Shown here: piece by piece, positions 33,390 through 43,844 of the stretch
How the letters are laid out: every line of letters begins with the position of its first letter
Position numbering within the stretch: the first letter of the stretch is position 1
Notes under the pieces: model-generated
Databases searched by the model: none
The model's input: only the letters and a program-made list of their open reading frames with translations
What the model was told of the DNA's origin: nothing
Made by a program: the position numbers and the translations under genes
From: Halichondria panicea
Lineage: Eukaryota; Porifera; Demospongiae; Suberitida; Halichondriidae
Direction: 5' to 3'
DNA: 64,000 nt
Assembly (NCBI RefSeq): GCF_963675165.1
Contig: NC_087387.1
Span: forward strand, 1,787,501 to 1,851,500

Positions 33390-33955
33390 ATGAGGTGGTG
33401 GGTTTGGGGAGATTAATAGAACAAGAGCAAATTGTTATAGTGAGTATATATAATGGTTAGAGTAATAAAACACTAACCTTAAGCTATAAGGTCTCAGACT
33501 TGCCTTGAAAACCAACTTCTGCATATAGAAACCAGCATAGAAACCACTTACGGCATAGATACGAGAAAAAATATATAATTTGGTAGTTTTATTCTGTTTT
33601 TGGTGGCTGGATTTACAATATTGTATAGTCAGTGCATCGAAACCATGCATATGCTGTCTAGTAAATTTACCACAGGAACCATAAGTGTCTCGATCATTCA
33701 TGTGTCACTATGATTTAAAGTATTAAAGTGTCACTATGATTTAAAGTATTGCGTGGAGGGTGCATGGGCTCTGGTCTCAAAAAGGTCACTTTGCACCAGT
33801 GCAACATGCCAATATATTGGCACTACAATATTCCTTTGATCTCAGAGGTCAAAAGACAACAAAGCTGTTTAAGGTTAGTGTTTTATTACTCTAACCATTA
33901 TATATACTCTTTGCTGCATGTTGTTCTATTAATCCCTCCAAACCCACCACCTCAT
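33390..33955. mobile_element. ~565-bp inverted-repeat element
   Basis: Arms of about 90 bp: GGTGGTGGGTTTGGGGAGAT ... GTAATAAAACACTAACCTTA on the left, mirrored by TAAGGTTAGTGTTTTATTAC ... AACCCACCACCTCA on the right. A direct repeat TGTCACTATGATTTAAAGTA is inside. No ORF was identified. Confidence 0.7.
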
Positions 33956-34300
33956 GTTTTCATGGACATTTTTTGGGATATGTTGTAGCAGGAGCCCATA
34001 TATAATAAGAGAAGGAGCGGCTGATACGGGGATCACATTTTGTAAGTGGTTATGACAACATTTCCATATATGCAGAGTCACTGAGTGGTTGAATCCCTAC
34101 ACGTGTTATATGCAATACAGGGCTTCCCTGAGTGAAATGCGGCCTGGGATCAAGGCTAAACTGCTACAGAATGCATGCAGGGAGGGTGTGTGTGCATGAT
34201 CTACATGTACATAGACGTCTATACATTATTTGGCTTCATTGACATGCAGTGAGTTCTAGAAAGATATATAGAAAAGCTACAGAAGAAGCAGTATAGTTAA

Positions 34301-35770
34301 ATGGCTTTTACAATACATGACATGACTCTTATTAAGATACTGTTTCAAATCAGTGTGCTATTATTAGCACTACAGAGAGGGACATCAACAGGTAGGTACT
34401 ATACAATAACAGAGTGACTGTCACAGTTTAATATATACTGCTTTAAAGATAGTTGTCTCCCTGAAGATCTGGATAAAATAAGACTGACTGGTCCAAGAAA
34501 CATAAAAAATGAGGGAGCTGTTCAATTGTGCATCCGTGGTGACAGTATTCTAAGAGATGAATATCTCTGGTACTACATTCAGGATAATAGCTGGACAAAT
34601 AATCTCGAAGCAGCAAACTTAGCTTGTAGAGAACTAGGTCTGAGTTACACTGGTAAGTTATACTGGTTCACGTATAGAGTATCAAATCAATACATTGTCG
34701 ATTGGTCGTAATTATAAGTCATTCTTTTTTTAAGCAGGTGTCATAGCGAGCGCAGTCCAGCTAACGGAAGCTGCTGAGACATTAACAGAAGAAATTGATT
34801 GTAATAGTGGTGATTTGCATTTAAGAGACTGTTTACCTGGTATGTTAGACACAAATGGCAGGAGGGGAGTTGCTGGACTGACTTGCAGTACGTTTACTAA
34901 TAATTGTGTGTCATTATCATTATAATTTATAGACTGCATAGAAGGATCCCTAAGACTGGTAGATGGCTCCAGCTACAATGAAGGACGAGTGGAGGTGTGC
35001 TCTAATGGTCGCTGGGGTACAGTGTGTGGTGATGGATGGACAGAGAGAGAAGTTAGTTTGGTGTGCACTAGACTGGGATTTTCAACTCTAAGTAAGGCAA
35101 TGCATGGTTGTGCTTATATTTCTTTTAACACTACATCCCCATGTAGACGCCACTTTCAGCAACTTTGGAGAGGGTAGTGGTCCATTGTACAATATTACCT
35201 GTCCAAGTACGGGAAGTGATGACCAGGAATGTGTACCAATAATAACATCTGCTCCATCAAGATGCAACCACTCAATGGATGTTGGAGTGAGATGTCTTCC
35301 TTTCACCGATGCTTGTGAAGTTCCCTCTCAGGGAGTGAGCAGTACCACCCGGAGTACAGTCATGAGTACTAGTGGGACATTAGAAGCACTCATTGGTCTA
35401 TTGGCAGCTACTCTAGTGGTTCTAGTGGTTGTTGTCGCTGGATGGATTGTGTCGTGTGTTTACTTTCAGCAGAAAATAAACAAGTAAGCTCTTCTAACAA
35501 CACCATCTCAATAAAAAACTAATACAAGCAACGGAAAAATAACAATGTCTTATATGGCACTGCATGCATGCACATGCACTTCTTAACCACCCTCTCAGGC
35601 ACCACACCCACTCTACACCCGTCTCTACTAACAACCCAACCCTCCAACACACACCACACAATGAGGGAGACCAGGCTCTGTTCGATACAATCAATGACAA
35701 CCTGGAGAACAGTGACTTTGTGCAGTGCGTTCAAAACAAAAGCTATTCACTTGTCGGACAAAGGAATTAA
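34301..35770 (+). CDS. SRCR receptor 1: signal peptide, two SRCR domains, TM, short tail
   Basis: Six exons: 34301..34391, 34449..34652, 34738..34887, 34933..35091, 35147..35483, 35599..35770; phases 1,1,1,1,2; 370 residues. A second ATG at 34322 aligns with the start of receptor 2. The hydrophobic leader [13 protein letters not shown] is followed by a divergent SRCR-like domain (exons 2-3, [17 protein letters not shown]) and a canonical SRCR domain (exons 4-5, [43 protein letters not shown]). The membrane helix is at about residues 281-308 (ALIGLLAATLVVLVVVVAGW). The tail is about 60 residues with one tyrosine motif SYSLVGQ. It is a type I surface receptor; the ligand is unknown. It is tandem with the next gene. 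Confidence 0.88.
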
Positions 35771-37370
35771 AGGACACCCAATGTGTACAGTTAAACAGAA
35801 GTCCAGTATATACTGTTGAAAATTAGGTAGTTTGCTTTTGTGAGTACCACTAATAATTAATAATTAGAAGACTACATGCATGCATGTGCTAAGAGTTAGT
35901 ATACACTTGCTTTTTCTATATACGCCAGCCAATAAATAAAATTATGGACAAAACGGTTTGACCGGCAACAATTAGACTAGGGCCATATAATACCCAGCAC
36001 AAGTGACAGGGATCTTACAAACATGCATGCACATATGCAATGGATTACGATAAACTCGACAAGCAGAGATAACGATGAAGTGGCCGGCATGCATATCGAG
36101 GAGACTTTAAGACATTAATTTAACTAAAGGACGCAAATCATAAGGCAACTCCAATTAAGCCATGCATGCATGCATTATATTTTAGTCACTTCAGCCAGGA
36201 GTATGGGGCGGGCTGGGTATTAAGACTACAAGACCACAAGTTAATTAGGGACTACAATTTTAGACAAAACATCAATAATGTTGTGCAATGTTGTGCATTG
36301 CAAGCATCGTGTGAGAAATACAGTGAGCAAATACAGACTCGCTAATCTGGCTCTCTGAATTACAGTCACCTCGGATTGCTAGCTAGAACATTACTACACA
36401 AAACTTGCCCTGAAATGCAGCCACCTAGCTATTCCGTATAATTATACTGGTCAGTTTTGACGGCATAAAACAATATTGATGTACTTTTACACGTATAATA
36501 CGGCCAGGTCGTATGAGGTTAATTATGGATGTGAATTGGCAAATGAAATTGGATAACGATTCGTTATCTCATGCAAGATAATCATCAGTCATGCATGCAT
36601 TAAGAATATATAGGACTGCCGCAGGCACTTTCTACATTGCAGCCACAATCGCTATATTACGGCCAAACTGCACTGTCACCCTAAGGCGACCGGATTAACT
36701 TCCCTGAGTGAAGTGCGGCCTGGGATCGAGGCTAATTTAACACAGATCAAATAATGCTAAGTCATATAAAATTTACGGGAATAAACAAGAGCGGGCGGAG
36801 TGACCAGAAACTATGGTAGCTTGGAGTGGCTTAGTGCACATTATAGGCATCACTATCATTGTATTGGTCGTTTTAATTTTCTCTTGCAACACAAACTGAA
36901 AGTAGATCACAGGAATATGCTTCGAAGGAGGCATATACAGTGTATTGGACGATGCTGGGAGGTCAGGTGACATAGTTACATGGCTGAGACAAACACCACC
37001 CCCTTCGCTCTAACGTCACTCAACTGAGCAACAGTGGAATTAACACAAGACACTATAATAATCTACAAGCAAACCAACAGACAGTTTATTATACCATCAG
37101 TATATATATATATATACAACTCGATGCCTGCACAGAATGCAGGGAGGTGTGTGTGTGCATGATCTACATGTACATATAGACGTCTACATGTATACATTAT
37201 AGCCAAGATGGGATTGTTAGAAGAGTGATAGTCACTTTACACACAACATATGCAGTCAAGGATATATGCACTGGTTGTTTACTCTAACTATTAAAGTTAC
37301 ATCATCATAGGAAGAATTTATGTTTGGCTTCATTAATAGTGAGAGTGTGAGTTCTATAAAGATATATGAA
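35771..37370. other. Interval between SRCR genes, repeats only
   Basis: Contains a copy of the 27858-type repeat (about 36400-36740), half a TAGCCTCGA MITE (GGCCTGGGATCGAGGCTA at 36718) and many GCATGCATGC tracts. The segment 37130-37200 repeats the sequence upstream of receptor 1 (GCATGATCTACATGTACATA, AGACGTCTA at about 34193-34230), so the tandem duplication included the 5' flank and probably the promoter. Confidence 0.5.
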
Positions 37371-39089
37371 ATGACTTTTAGGATACTGTTTCAAATCAGT
37401 GTGCTACTATTGACACTACAGAGAGGGACATCAACAGGTAAGTACTACAATAATAGAGTAACTGTAACAGTTTAATACTACTTTACAGATAGTTGTCTCC
37501 CTGAAGATTTGGATAAAATAAGACTGACTGGTCCAAGAAACATAAAAAATGAGGGAGCTGTTCAATTGTGTGTCCGTGGTATTAATGGTCAAAGAAATGA
37601 ATATCTCTGGCACTACATTCAGGATGATAGCTGGACAAATAATCTCGAAGCAGCAAACTTAGCTTGTAGAGAACTAGGTCTGAGTTACACTGGTAAGTTA
37701 TACTAGCTCACGTATATACAGTATCAAATCAATACATTGTCGATTGGTCGGAAGTCATTCTTTTTTTAAGCAGGTATCATAGCGAGCACAGTCGAGCTAA
37801 CAGAAGATGCTGAGACTTTAAGAGAAAATATTGATTGTAGTAATGGTGAAACGAATTTAAGAGACTGTTTACCTCGTATGTTAGACACAGGCGGCAGGCG
37901 TGAAGTTGCTGGACTGACTTGCAGTACGTTTACTAATGTTATACTATAATTGTGTGTCATTATTCTATATCATTGTATAGACTGCATAGAAGGATCCCTA
38001 AGATTGGTAGATGGCTCCAGCTACAATGAAGGACGAGTGGAGGTGTGCTCCAATGGTCGCTGGGGTACAGTGTGTGGTGATAGATGGACAGAGAGAGAAG
38101 CTGGTCTAGTGTGCAGTAGACTGGGATTTTCAACTCTAAGTAAGGCAATGGTTGCATGTGATAATTATGTTTATTTAACAGTCTATCCTCATAGACGCCA
38201 CAATCAGCAACTTCGGAGAGGGTAGTGGTCCATTGTACAATATTACCTGTCCAAGTACGGGAAGTGATAAACAGGAATGTATACCCATAATAACATCTGC
38301 TTTATCAAGATGCAACCACTCAATGGATGTTGGAGTGAGGTGTCTGAGCTATGAAGATGCATATGTAGCAGCAGCCAAGGAAACAATGACAATGCAAACA
38401 ACAACAGCCACTTCATGTGATGCTTTAGGAGCATTAGTAGGTCTGCTTGTAGTTGTCCTAATGGCTGTTGTGGCTGGGTGGATTTTGGCTTCTGTTTACT
38501 TCCAGAGGAAAATAAACAAGCGAGTTATAGTGCAAATTGACATGTACATGCAACTTTAATAAACTGACCTTTAAAATGATGACACATTGTGTATAGATTA
38601 AAGCAAGCTATAGTCCTCATATAAAATCAAATTCTCAGGAAATGCAAAGGCCACACCCACACAACGTCTGTCTCTACAAGTGACCCCACCCACACAACGT
38701 CTGTCTCTACGATTGAACCCACCCTCCAAATTGACAATCTAGTGTACGACGGTAGCACCTCTGTCCCACAAACCACATACAGTTCTCATGGACCATCCTA
38801 TGAGGTCATTCAAAATAAGGAGGGGGCAGCTAACAACTATGATGTCATCAGTGGTAAGAATGCAATTATGCCACACCCACATACCACACCACCTGTGTCC
38901 AACGAGGAGTACAGTACGCTAGACACAATCAGAGAGAATGATTATCACACACTAGAGAGCAATACTGGAGATGTTCAATATTCAACGATTGGACAAGGCA
39001 ACCCCCAGAATGACGGACCTGACCCCCGAGATTACGAGGTGCCTGCCCACCAAAATGGTGTGGAAGAGTACTCCACGCTGAAGCATTAA
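37371..39089 (+). CDS. SRCR receptor 2: two SRCR domains, TM, ITAM-spaced tyrosine tail
   Basis: Exons 37371..37437, 37489..37692, 37774..37923, 37981..38139, 38195..38519, 38639..39089; phases 1,1,1,1,2; 451 residues. The extracellular exons are close copies of receptor 1, with the same lengths 204/150/159. The TM helix is at about residues 270-296 ([20 protein letters not shown]). The last intron would start with GC (AACAA then GCGAGT); the expected acceptor CTCAG at 38638 restores the frame. Without splicing, the frame ends at 38559 after [12 protein letters not shown], overlapping an AATAAA. The tail has seven tyrosine motifs: Y356EVI, Y369DVI, Y393STL, Y404HTL, Y416STI, Y434EV, Y446STL. 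Spacing L-x7-Y and L-x8-Y fits ITAM, and single motifs fit ITIM-like SH2 docking. Signalling through SH2 proteins is inferred. Confidence 0.87.
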
Positions 39090-40060
39090 ATGAGGGAGAG
39101 TATAACCTACGTATACATACTGACTTAAAGACTTACTATCTTTATTATAATTATACCCTATTTACTTGATTAAACGCCCATGGTAAAAGCTCTGTCTCGA
39201 GACTTATACTTGTGGCCTGTTATATTATTTTTATTGACAACAACAATTTTATCAAACTAAAGCATAAACATGTATATTCGAGGGCAAGCAAAACCACACA
39301 GAAACTTTTATTATGCCTGTCTAATCTTGACACCACCATGCAATTAAAGCAAAGCCAACCGTATAGATAAAATTATAGTAGAGGAACTAACTCACTAAAC
39401 TGCTTTTCTTCACTATAACTTTACCACACTTATTATAAACATGTGATATTTTAGCTGATATATACACATGCTCAAGCTCGTCATTCTGGGTGGGCGTATT
39501 TTCACGAGGGTATATGCAGGAGGCCCATAAAAGAAAGAGCGGCTAACTTCAGCATAATTATACTCCAGGCCTATAGGTTTCGTAATTGCCGGTAAAACCA
39601 TTACATGGAAGCCACTAAGTGCTTTCAAACCGCAACTGTAATGCGTATGAGACGTGTAGGGATTCAACCACTTAGTATATGTACTCTTCATAATTATATG
39701 GATGAGATGCAATGCGGTCATAGCCACTTACGAAATGTGATCCCCGTAGTTAGCCACTCCTTCTCTCTAGGCTCCTAGTATACGGTACACGTATCTTTGA
39801 GCATTCTTAAGGAAATCAATCAAGACAATTGATTCCTTTTGGGCCAAAATCCACAGATGATGTATATATATAATTTCAATGAAACCGCATGGTATAAGCA
39901 CCACGTGGGTACCTTTCCTTACAAGCATGCAACATAGGCATTTATGTGTAGCCATAATAATTGACCAAGGGACTATTCTTAGGTCTATGCCCCAACGGTG
40001 TCTTGTAATGATAATGGTTCAATGCACACATGCACACATGCACATATAAGATATAATCCA
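39090..40060. other. Interval with a foldback element, no gene seen
   Basis: 39490-39790 is an imperfect foldback (GAGGGTATATGCAGGAGGCC ... AAAGAGCGGCTAAC against GTTAGCCACTCCTTC ... GGCTCCTAGTATAC), of the same family as 33040-33300 and 33983-34110. The rest shows no coding sequence. Confidence 0.45.
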
Positions 40061-40135
40061 CTCATCTTTCTGCTGTGACTGTCTTTCTCTTACGAAGATA
40101 TAGCGATCGTTGGTGCCCATGCACTGTTCCAGGTG

Positions 40136-41345
40136 TAGTCTCATGAATCAGCCGCCGTTCTTTTGGAACCACCGTCTGAGCACTCTTGTCATCGTTTTAT
40201 GTGCCAAGACGGAATTCCGTCTTGACCAATCAAATTGCAGAAGTCCAGTCAGGTGATGAACTTGGAGGCAGCAAAGAACTGCACTTTGCTCAACGCATTT
40301 GGATAATCATTATACGCATGCATTACGCATGGTAAACACTTCATACATAGAAGCTGCTACGAAGCATAAGCAAGGCAAGCAGGGGTCCTTGGGCACAGAT
40401 TTAGCACCACAGCAAAACACAAGTAGAGAGAGATGCCTTCGCTTGGCGATTTGTATAACAATTAGGAATCGCCACAACGAAATTCGTGACATCACAGCCT
40501 CACTGCTCACAGAAGTATGCCATAATGTCGCTACAGAGCCACCCCTCCAGCCCCTCACTGGAGAGCTCTTCTCTGCCAGATCAGTAAACACAAGCAACCA
40601 TGCTCGCCCCGATATTCGTGCAAGAGGCTTCTGGAACAACCACCAAGATGCATTTTTTGATGTAAGGGTATTCTACCCTAACGCACCTAGTAACCGTTCC
40701 GGAGATGCCTACAGGAGACACGAGCAAGCAAAAAAGAGGGAATACGGACAAAGGGTCAGAGAAATCAAGCGGGGAGTCTTCACACCCTTAGTCCTCTCAA
40801 CCTGGGGAGGAATGGGCAAAGAAGCAGCAACTTTTTACAAGAGGCTCGCTGATCTGTTATCCTCAAAAAGACAAAATCCGTACCCAGCAGTAATGGGATG
40901 GCTCAGATGCAGGCTATCCTTTGCATCGATCCGCTCTGCAATAATGTGCATTAGAGGAAGCCGTTCATCGCTGCACAGACCTGTCTACATGGACAATATC
41001 AACCTTGTATCTCAGGAGGGGCGAGCCCCCCCCCTGAATACATAATTCATCTATGAACTACTTATATTCGCTTTGTTTTTATTTTTTACTGCTACATAAT
41101 TACTATCACTAAACTACCTCCTTCTTTTGTACAATGTAATTTTTTCTTAGCCCCGAGATGGAGAGCTTTCACGCCAAAAAAAAAAAAAAAAAACAATTAG
41201 GAAATATGTGTGGGCGTAAGATCACGATTTAATTACATTCCATTGGTTTTGTGAGCAATCAACATTCCATTTTGAAATGACTTCATGACAATTAAGAGTG
41301 CTCAGACGGTGGTTCCAAAAGAACGGCGGCTGATTCATGAGACTA
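40136..41345. mobile_element. 1,210-bp DNA transposon with perfect 52-bp TIRs
   Basis: It starts TAGTCTCATGAATCAGCCGC and ends with the exact complement. The TIRs are identical over 52 bp (40136-40187 and 41294-41345). The flanking 9-bp repeat is TTCCAGGTG at 40127-40135 and 41346-41354. It carries one ORF (40299-41045) and an A-run (41176-41193) after it. Perfect TIRs and target duplication suggest a recent insertion. The first copy is intact; the copy after the gap is cut by Ns. Confidence 0.9.
40299..41045 (+). CDS. Transposon-borne restriction-endonuclease-like protein, 248 aa
   Basis: The C-terminal 190 residues match a domain common in invertebrate mobile-element proteins: RHNEIRDITASLLTEVCHNV (58-77), LQPLTGE, RPDIRARGFW with D105, FFDVRVFYPNAPSNR with D121, YGQRVREIKRGVFTPLVLST, GGMGKEAATFYKRL, and LRCRLSFASIRSAIMCIRGS. 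The PD...FFDVRV pattern is reminiscent of PD-(D/E)XK nucleases such as the endonuclease that follows reverse transcriptase in some non-LTR elements. I cannot confirm the fold. The first 45 residues lack similarity and the true start may be later. No reverse transcriptase or DDE transposase is present in the element. Confidence 0.6.
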   Translation: MDNHYTHALRMVNTSYIEAATKHKQGKQGSLGTDLAPQQNTSRERCLRLAICITIRNRHNEIRDITASLLTEVCHNVATEPPLQPLTGELFSARSVNTSNHARPDIRARGFWNNHQDAFFDVRVFYPNAPSNRSGDAYRRHEQAKKREYGQRVREIKRGVFTPLVLSTWGGMGKEAATFYKRLADLLSSKRQNPYPAVMGWLRCRLSFASIRSAIMCIRGSRSSLHRPVYMDNINLVSQEGRAPPLNT

Positions 41346-41734
41346 TTCCAGGTGATGGAGGAGGGGTCAGTGTCCAGTTGTAAGAATTGATCAATCTTAG
41401 CACTGCTCAGATCACCCGGCTGTGAAAATATAACATAACAGCAAATAAAGTTCATATGTCATGCATAAAAATTATTATCAGAGTAGTAGTACGTTTCCAA
41501 CGAATGCATGTAAAATGAACCATGCACACATTCTAAATAAAGAAGCGAGATGATGCAACAGACCATGCAAAGACGAGGATCAATTCCAAACAAGTTACGT
41601 ACCATAATTATATAACCTGTTGATATACGAAAGGTGAGATTATTAAACTGTAAATGTGTCAATAATTATAAACTAGCTAGAAAGTTTTAGGTGTGTCCTA
41701 TATACACTAGCTCTTAAATTGTTGCTCATTCATA

Positions 41735-42889
41735 CTAGTTGAATTTTACTTGACCTCTTAGGGTAGAAACAAGTTGTGGCTGTTGTCGGTAAGGCCCTTG
41801 ATCAAGGTTATGAACTTTTTCTGCCTCTTGGTAATGAACCCTAGTTACCATGGTCACAAGATCTTCATCTTTGTAATACGATTGGAGAACATTGCAAAGT
41901 TCTTGTATGTATGACGAGCCTAACAGATTATTTCTTGTTGCTCTGGTTTCGAAAGAAGTGGCAAATCCGTAGAAAAAGTCGCTGTCACGAGGAAGAGATG
42001 GCGTGGCTGTGTCAGTAGTTTCAACCTGAAGAGAAGAATCCAGAGGTGGTACGTCTTCCAAGCAATCAGTAATTGTTGATGATGGTGGTAAGTCACTTCC
42101 TTGGCAAGCTTGAATGAAAAAGATTTTGGGCTTTTGATGCAAATACTTTTGGCAAAGATTTTTGGAATTGACTAAAGCTCTCGCAATATCTGCTATTTTG
42201 ACTGTACTTCCATCCAGTCCTTGTATTGCACCTTCTTTTCCATGTGCCAGGATGCAGCAAATAAAGCTATCAGCATTTTCATCTTTGTTGGCATGTTCAA
42301 CAACTGTTGTTTTTATATCATCTGCTGTTGATAAATCATCTACAGACTCGACGGCATATCCCAACGTCTTGAGAGCCTTTTGCAATGCCTCCTTGTCCCT
42401 GTCGGAACCATATCTAGGATTATTTGGATATTTGACATTATTGATGATCAGGGCTCTTCCGTGTGGTTGGATGTTCATCGTATACTGATAAGATTGTCCT
42501 TTAAGTTTCTTGGGGGAAGGACCACCTATGAAACAAAACAGGTATTTGACAAATGCAATCAAACTGCAAAAGTTAAGCTCTATGAAAATATACTCACCAC
42601 TATCATCTCCTTCGATTTTCTTTGAAGGACAATATTTTTCTTGGATTTTCCTTGCTACCTTCCTTTCCTCTGCCTTAAACAAAGCGCTAGCAATATCTTC
42701 CCAATCAAATTCAATATTCCGAAGAGCAAAGATCAACATGTCCATTAGGGCATCTTTGTTTTCTTTGCCTTTTTGGTTTTCAAGAATTCCAGTTCGAACA
42801 CCCAGCTCCACACCAATTCGCCTCCAAATAAAAGATACTGAACTAAGCTCATCCAAGAGTTTGCTCAAATCTTCTTCAGTTAATGGCAT
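41735..42889 (-). CDS. Caspase B: death-fold prodomain plus caspase domain
   Basis: Two exons, 42889..42598 and 42525..41735, joined in phase 1 (GT donor at 42597, AG acceptor at 42526), 360 residues. The unspliced frame is also open but would insert a hydrophobic stretch. Residues 1-88 form a death-domain-like helical bundle (FIWRRIGVELGVRTGILENQ; FDWEDIASAL). A short lysine linker (PSPKKLKG) replaces the multi-exon linker of caspases A and C. The catalytic domain is at about 110-360: His192 in CCILAHGKEG, Cys238 in FIQACQGSD, then LPRDSDFFYGFATSFETRAT and a QQPQLVSTLRGQVKFN end. Interdomain aspartates could serve as processing sites (inferred). It is divergent to caspase C. The copy at 51435-52589 appears identical. 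Confidence 0.88.
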   Translation of the reverse strand: MPLTEEDLSKLLDELSSVSFIWRRIGVELGVRTGILENQKGKENKDALMDMLIFALRNIEFDWEDIASALFKAEERKVARKIQEKYCPSKKIEGDDSGEYIFIELNFCSLIAFVKYLFCFIGGPSPKKLKGQSYQYTMNIQPHGRALIINNVKYPNNPRYGSDRDKEALQKALKTLGYAVESVDDLSTADDIKTTVVEHANKDENADSFICCILAHGKEGAIQGLDGSTVKIADIARALVNSKNLCQKYLHQKPKIFFIQACQGSDLPPSSTITDCLEDVPPLDSSLQVETTDTATPSLPRDSDFFYGFATSFETRATRNNLLGSSYIQELCNVLQSYYKDEDLVTMVTRVHYQEAEKVHNLDQGPYRQQPQLVSTLRGQVKFN

Positions 42890-43227
42890 CTGTAAAAGTT
42901 AGTATCGTGCACAAGCAGTATATAATTATAATAGAACAACTAAGAAGCTATATACATGCTGTGACAAGTGTACACGTTTGTTTACATGTTAGAAAAACCA
43001 TTAGCCATATAATTAAGGTCAGATAATTGGCCTTGTAACTTACCTTATTGTATAGCTTGACTGTACACGTATATATATAGATCTATAAGTCACAGGCACT
43101 TTCAATTGTACTACATGTCTTTCAAATGGGTGGGCTATCACAAAACAGAGTGTGCATGCCTCCCACATTCCAATATCAAAACAATCTACCAGCCCCCCAC
43201 AAAAAAGTCATGATCCACCCATACTAC

Positions 43228-43441
43228 TACCGTATAGAGGGTAATTTTCGTGGGGCAAAATATTCGTGGTTTTTGTGGTTGAAGGTCTGACTACGAATAT
43301 TTACCCACGAATGAAGCAACCTTGCTTACCTTTACCTGCAGAGCAAGCTCCAACCACGAAATTATTACCCACGAAATGTCTCAATAATTTATTGCTGAAC
43401 CACGAATATTTTGTCCCCCGAAAATTACCCGCTATATGGTA
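43228..43441. mobile_element. MITE with TACCGTATAG ends, copy 3
   Basis: TACCGTATAGAGGGTAATTT ... AAAATTACCCGCTATATGGTA, same family as 28893 and 29181. Duplicated at 52928-53141 with the large repeat. Confidence 0.8.
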
Positions 43442-43844
43442 CTTGCTTCATGTGATTCAGAATGTATGTAACAAGGTCAGTTAGAGTTGCACCAAGGCTT
43501 GGTTGCACAGTGTAAAAGGGCCCAAACAATTTTGTTGGCATCTATACACAAATGCAAAACTTAAAGGACCCTTTCCTTATGATCACTTTCTTTTTTTAAT
43601 GTCATAAATTATATCTACGTACTTGTACCATGATGTGCTCTGACACTATAAGGATGAAACTCTCAGGATACTCTATAGGGTACAAATGCCCTGTACCCTC
43701 GGGGGTGTTACTGTACATATGTACAACCTATGGTACATGACTGTATAGTCAGCTTAAACACCTCTGTTTTAGAAAACTACCGTAACAAAAATTGTGGGAA
43801 GCACAAAAATGTGAAGGTGTGCAAGCACACCCACACAATACATA

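Larger units (their letters stand above)
40065..41425 (-). pseudogene. C1-THF synthase exon fragment split by a transposon
   Basis: Minus-strand pieces at about 41355-41420 (PGDLSSAKIDQFLQLDTDPS, SITWN) and 40070-40135 (decayed DTNDRY-type and following sequence) together correspond to the exon seen intact at 9370-9532. The two halves are separated exactly by the 1,210-bp TIR element at 40136-41345, whose 9-bp target duplication TTCCAGGTG lies within the exon. Confidence 0.75.

Noticed and set aside
42526-42597. Reading caspase B as one uninterrupted 384-residue protein
   Set aside because: The 72 bp has a GTGAGT donor and TTTCATAG acceptor, is in frame, codes a hydrophobic insert absent from caspases A and C, and is best explained as a short intron.
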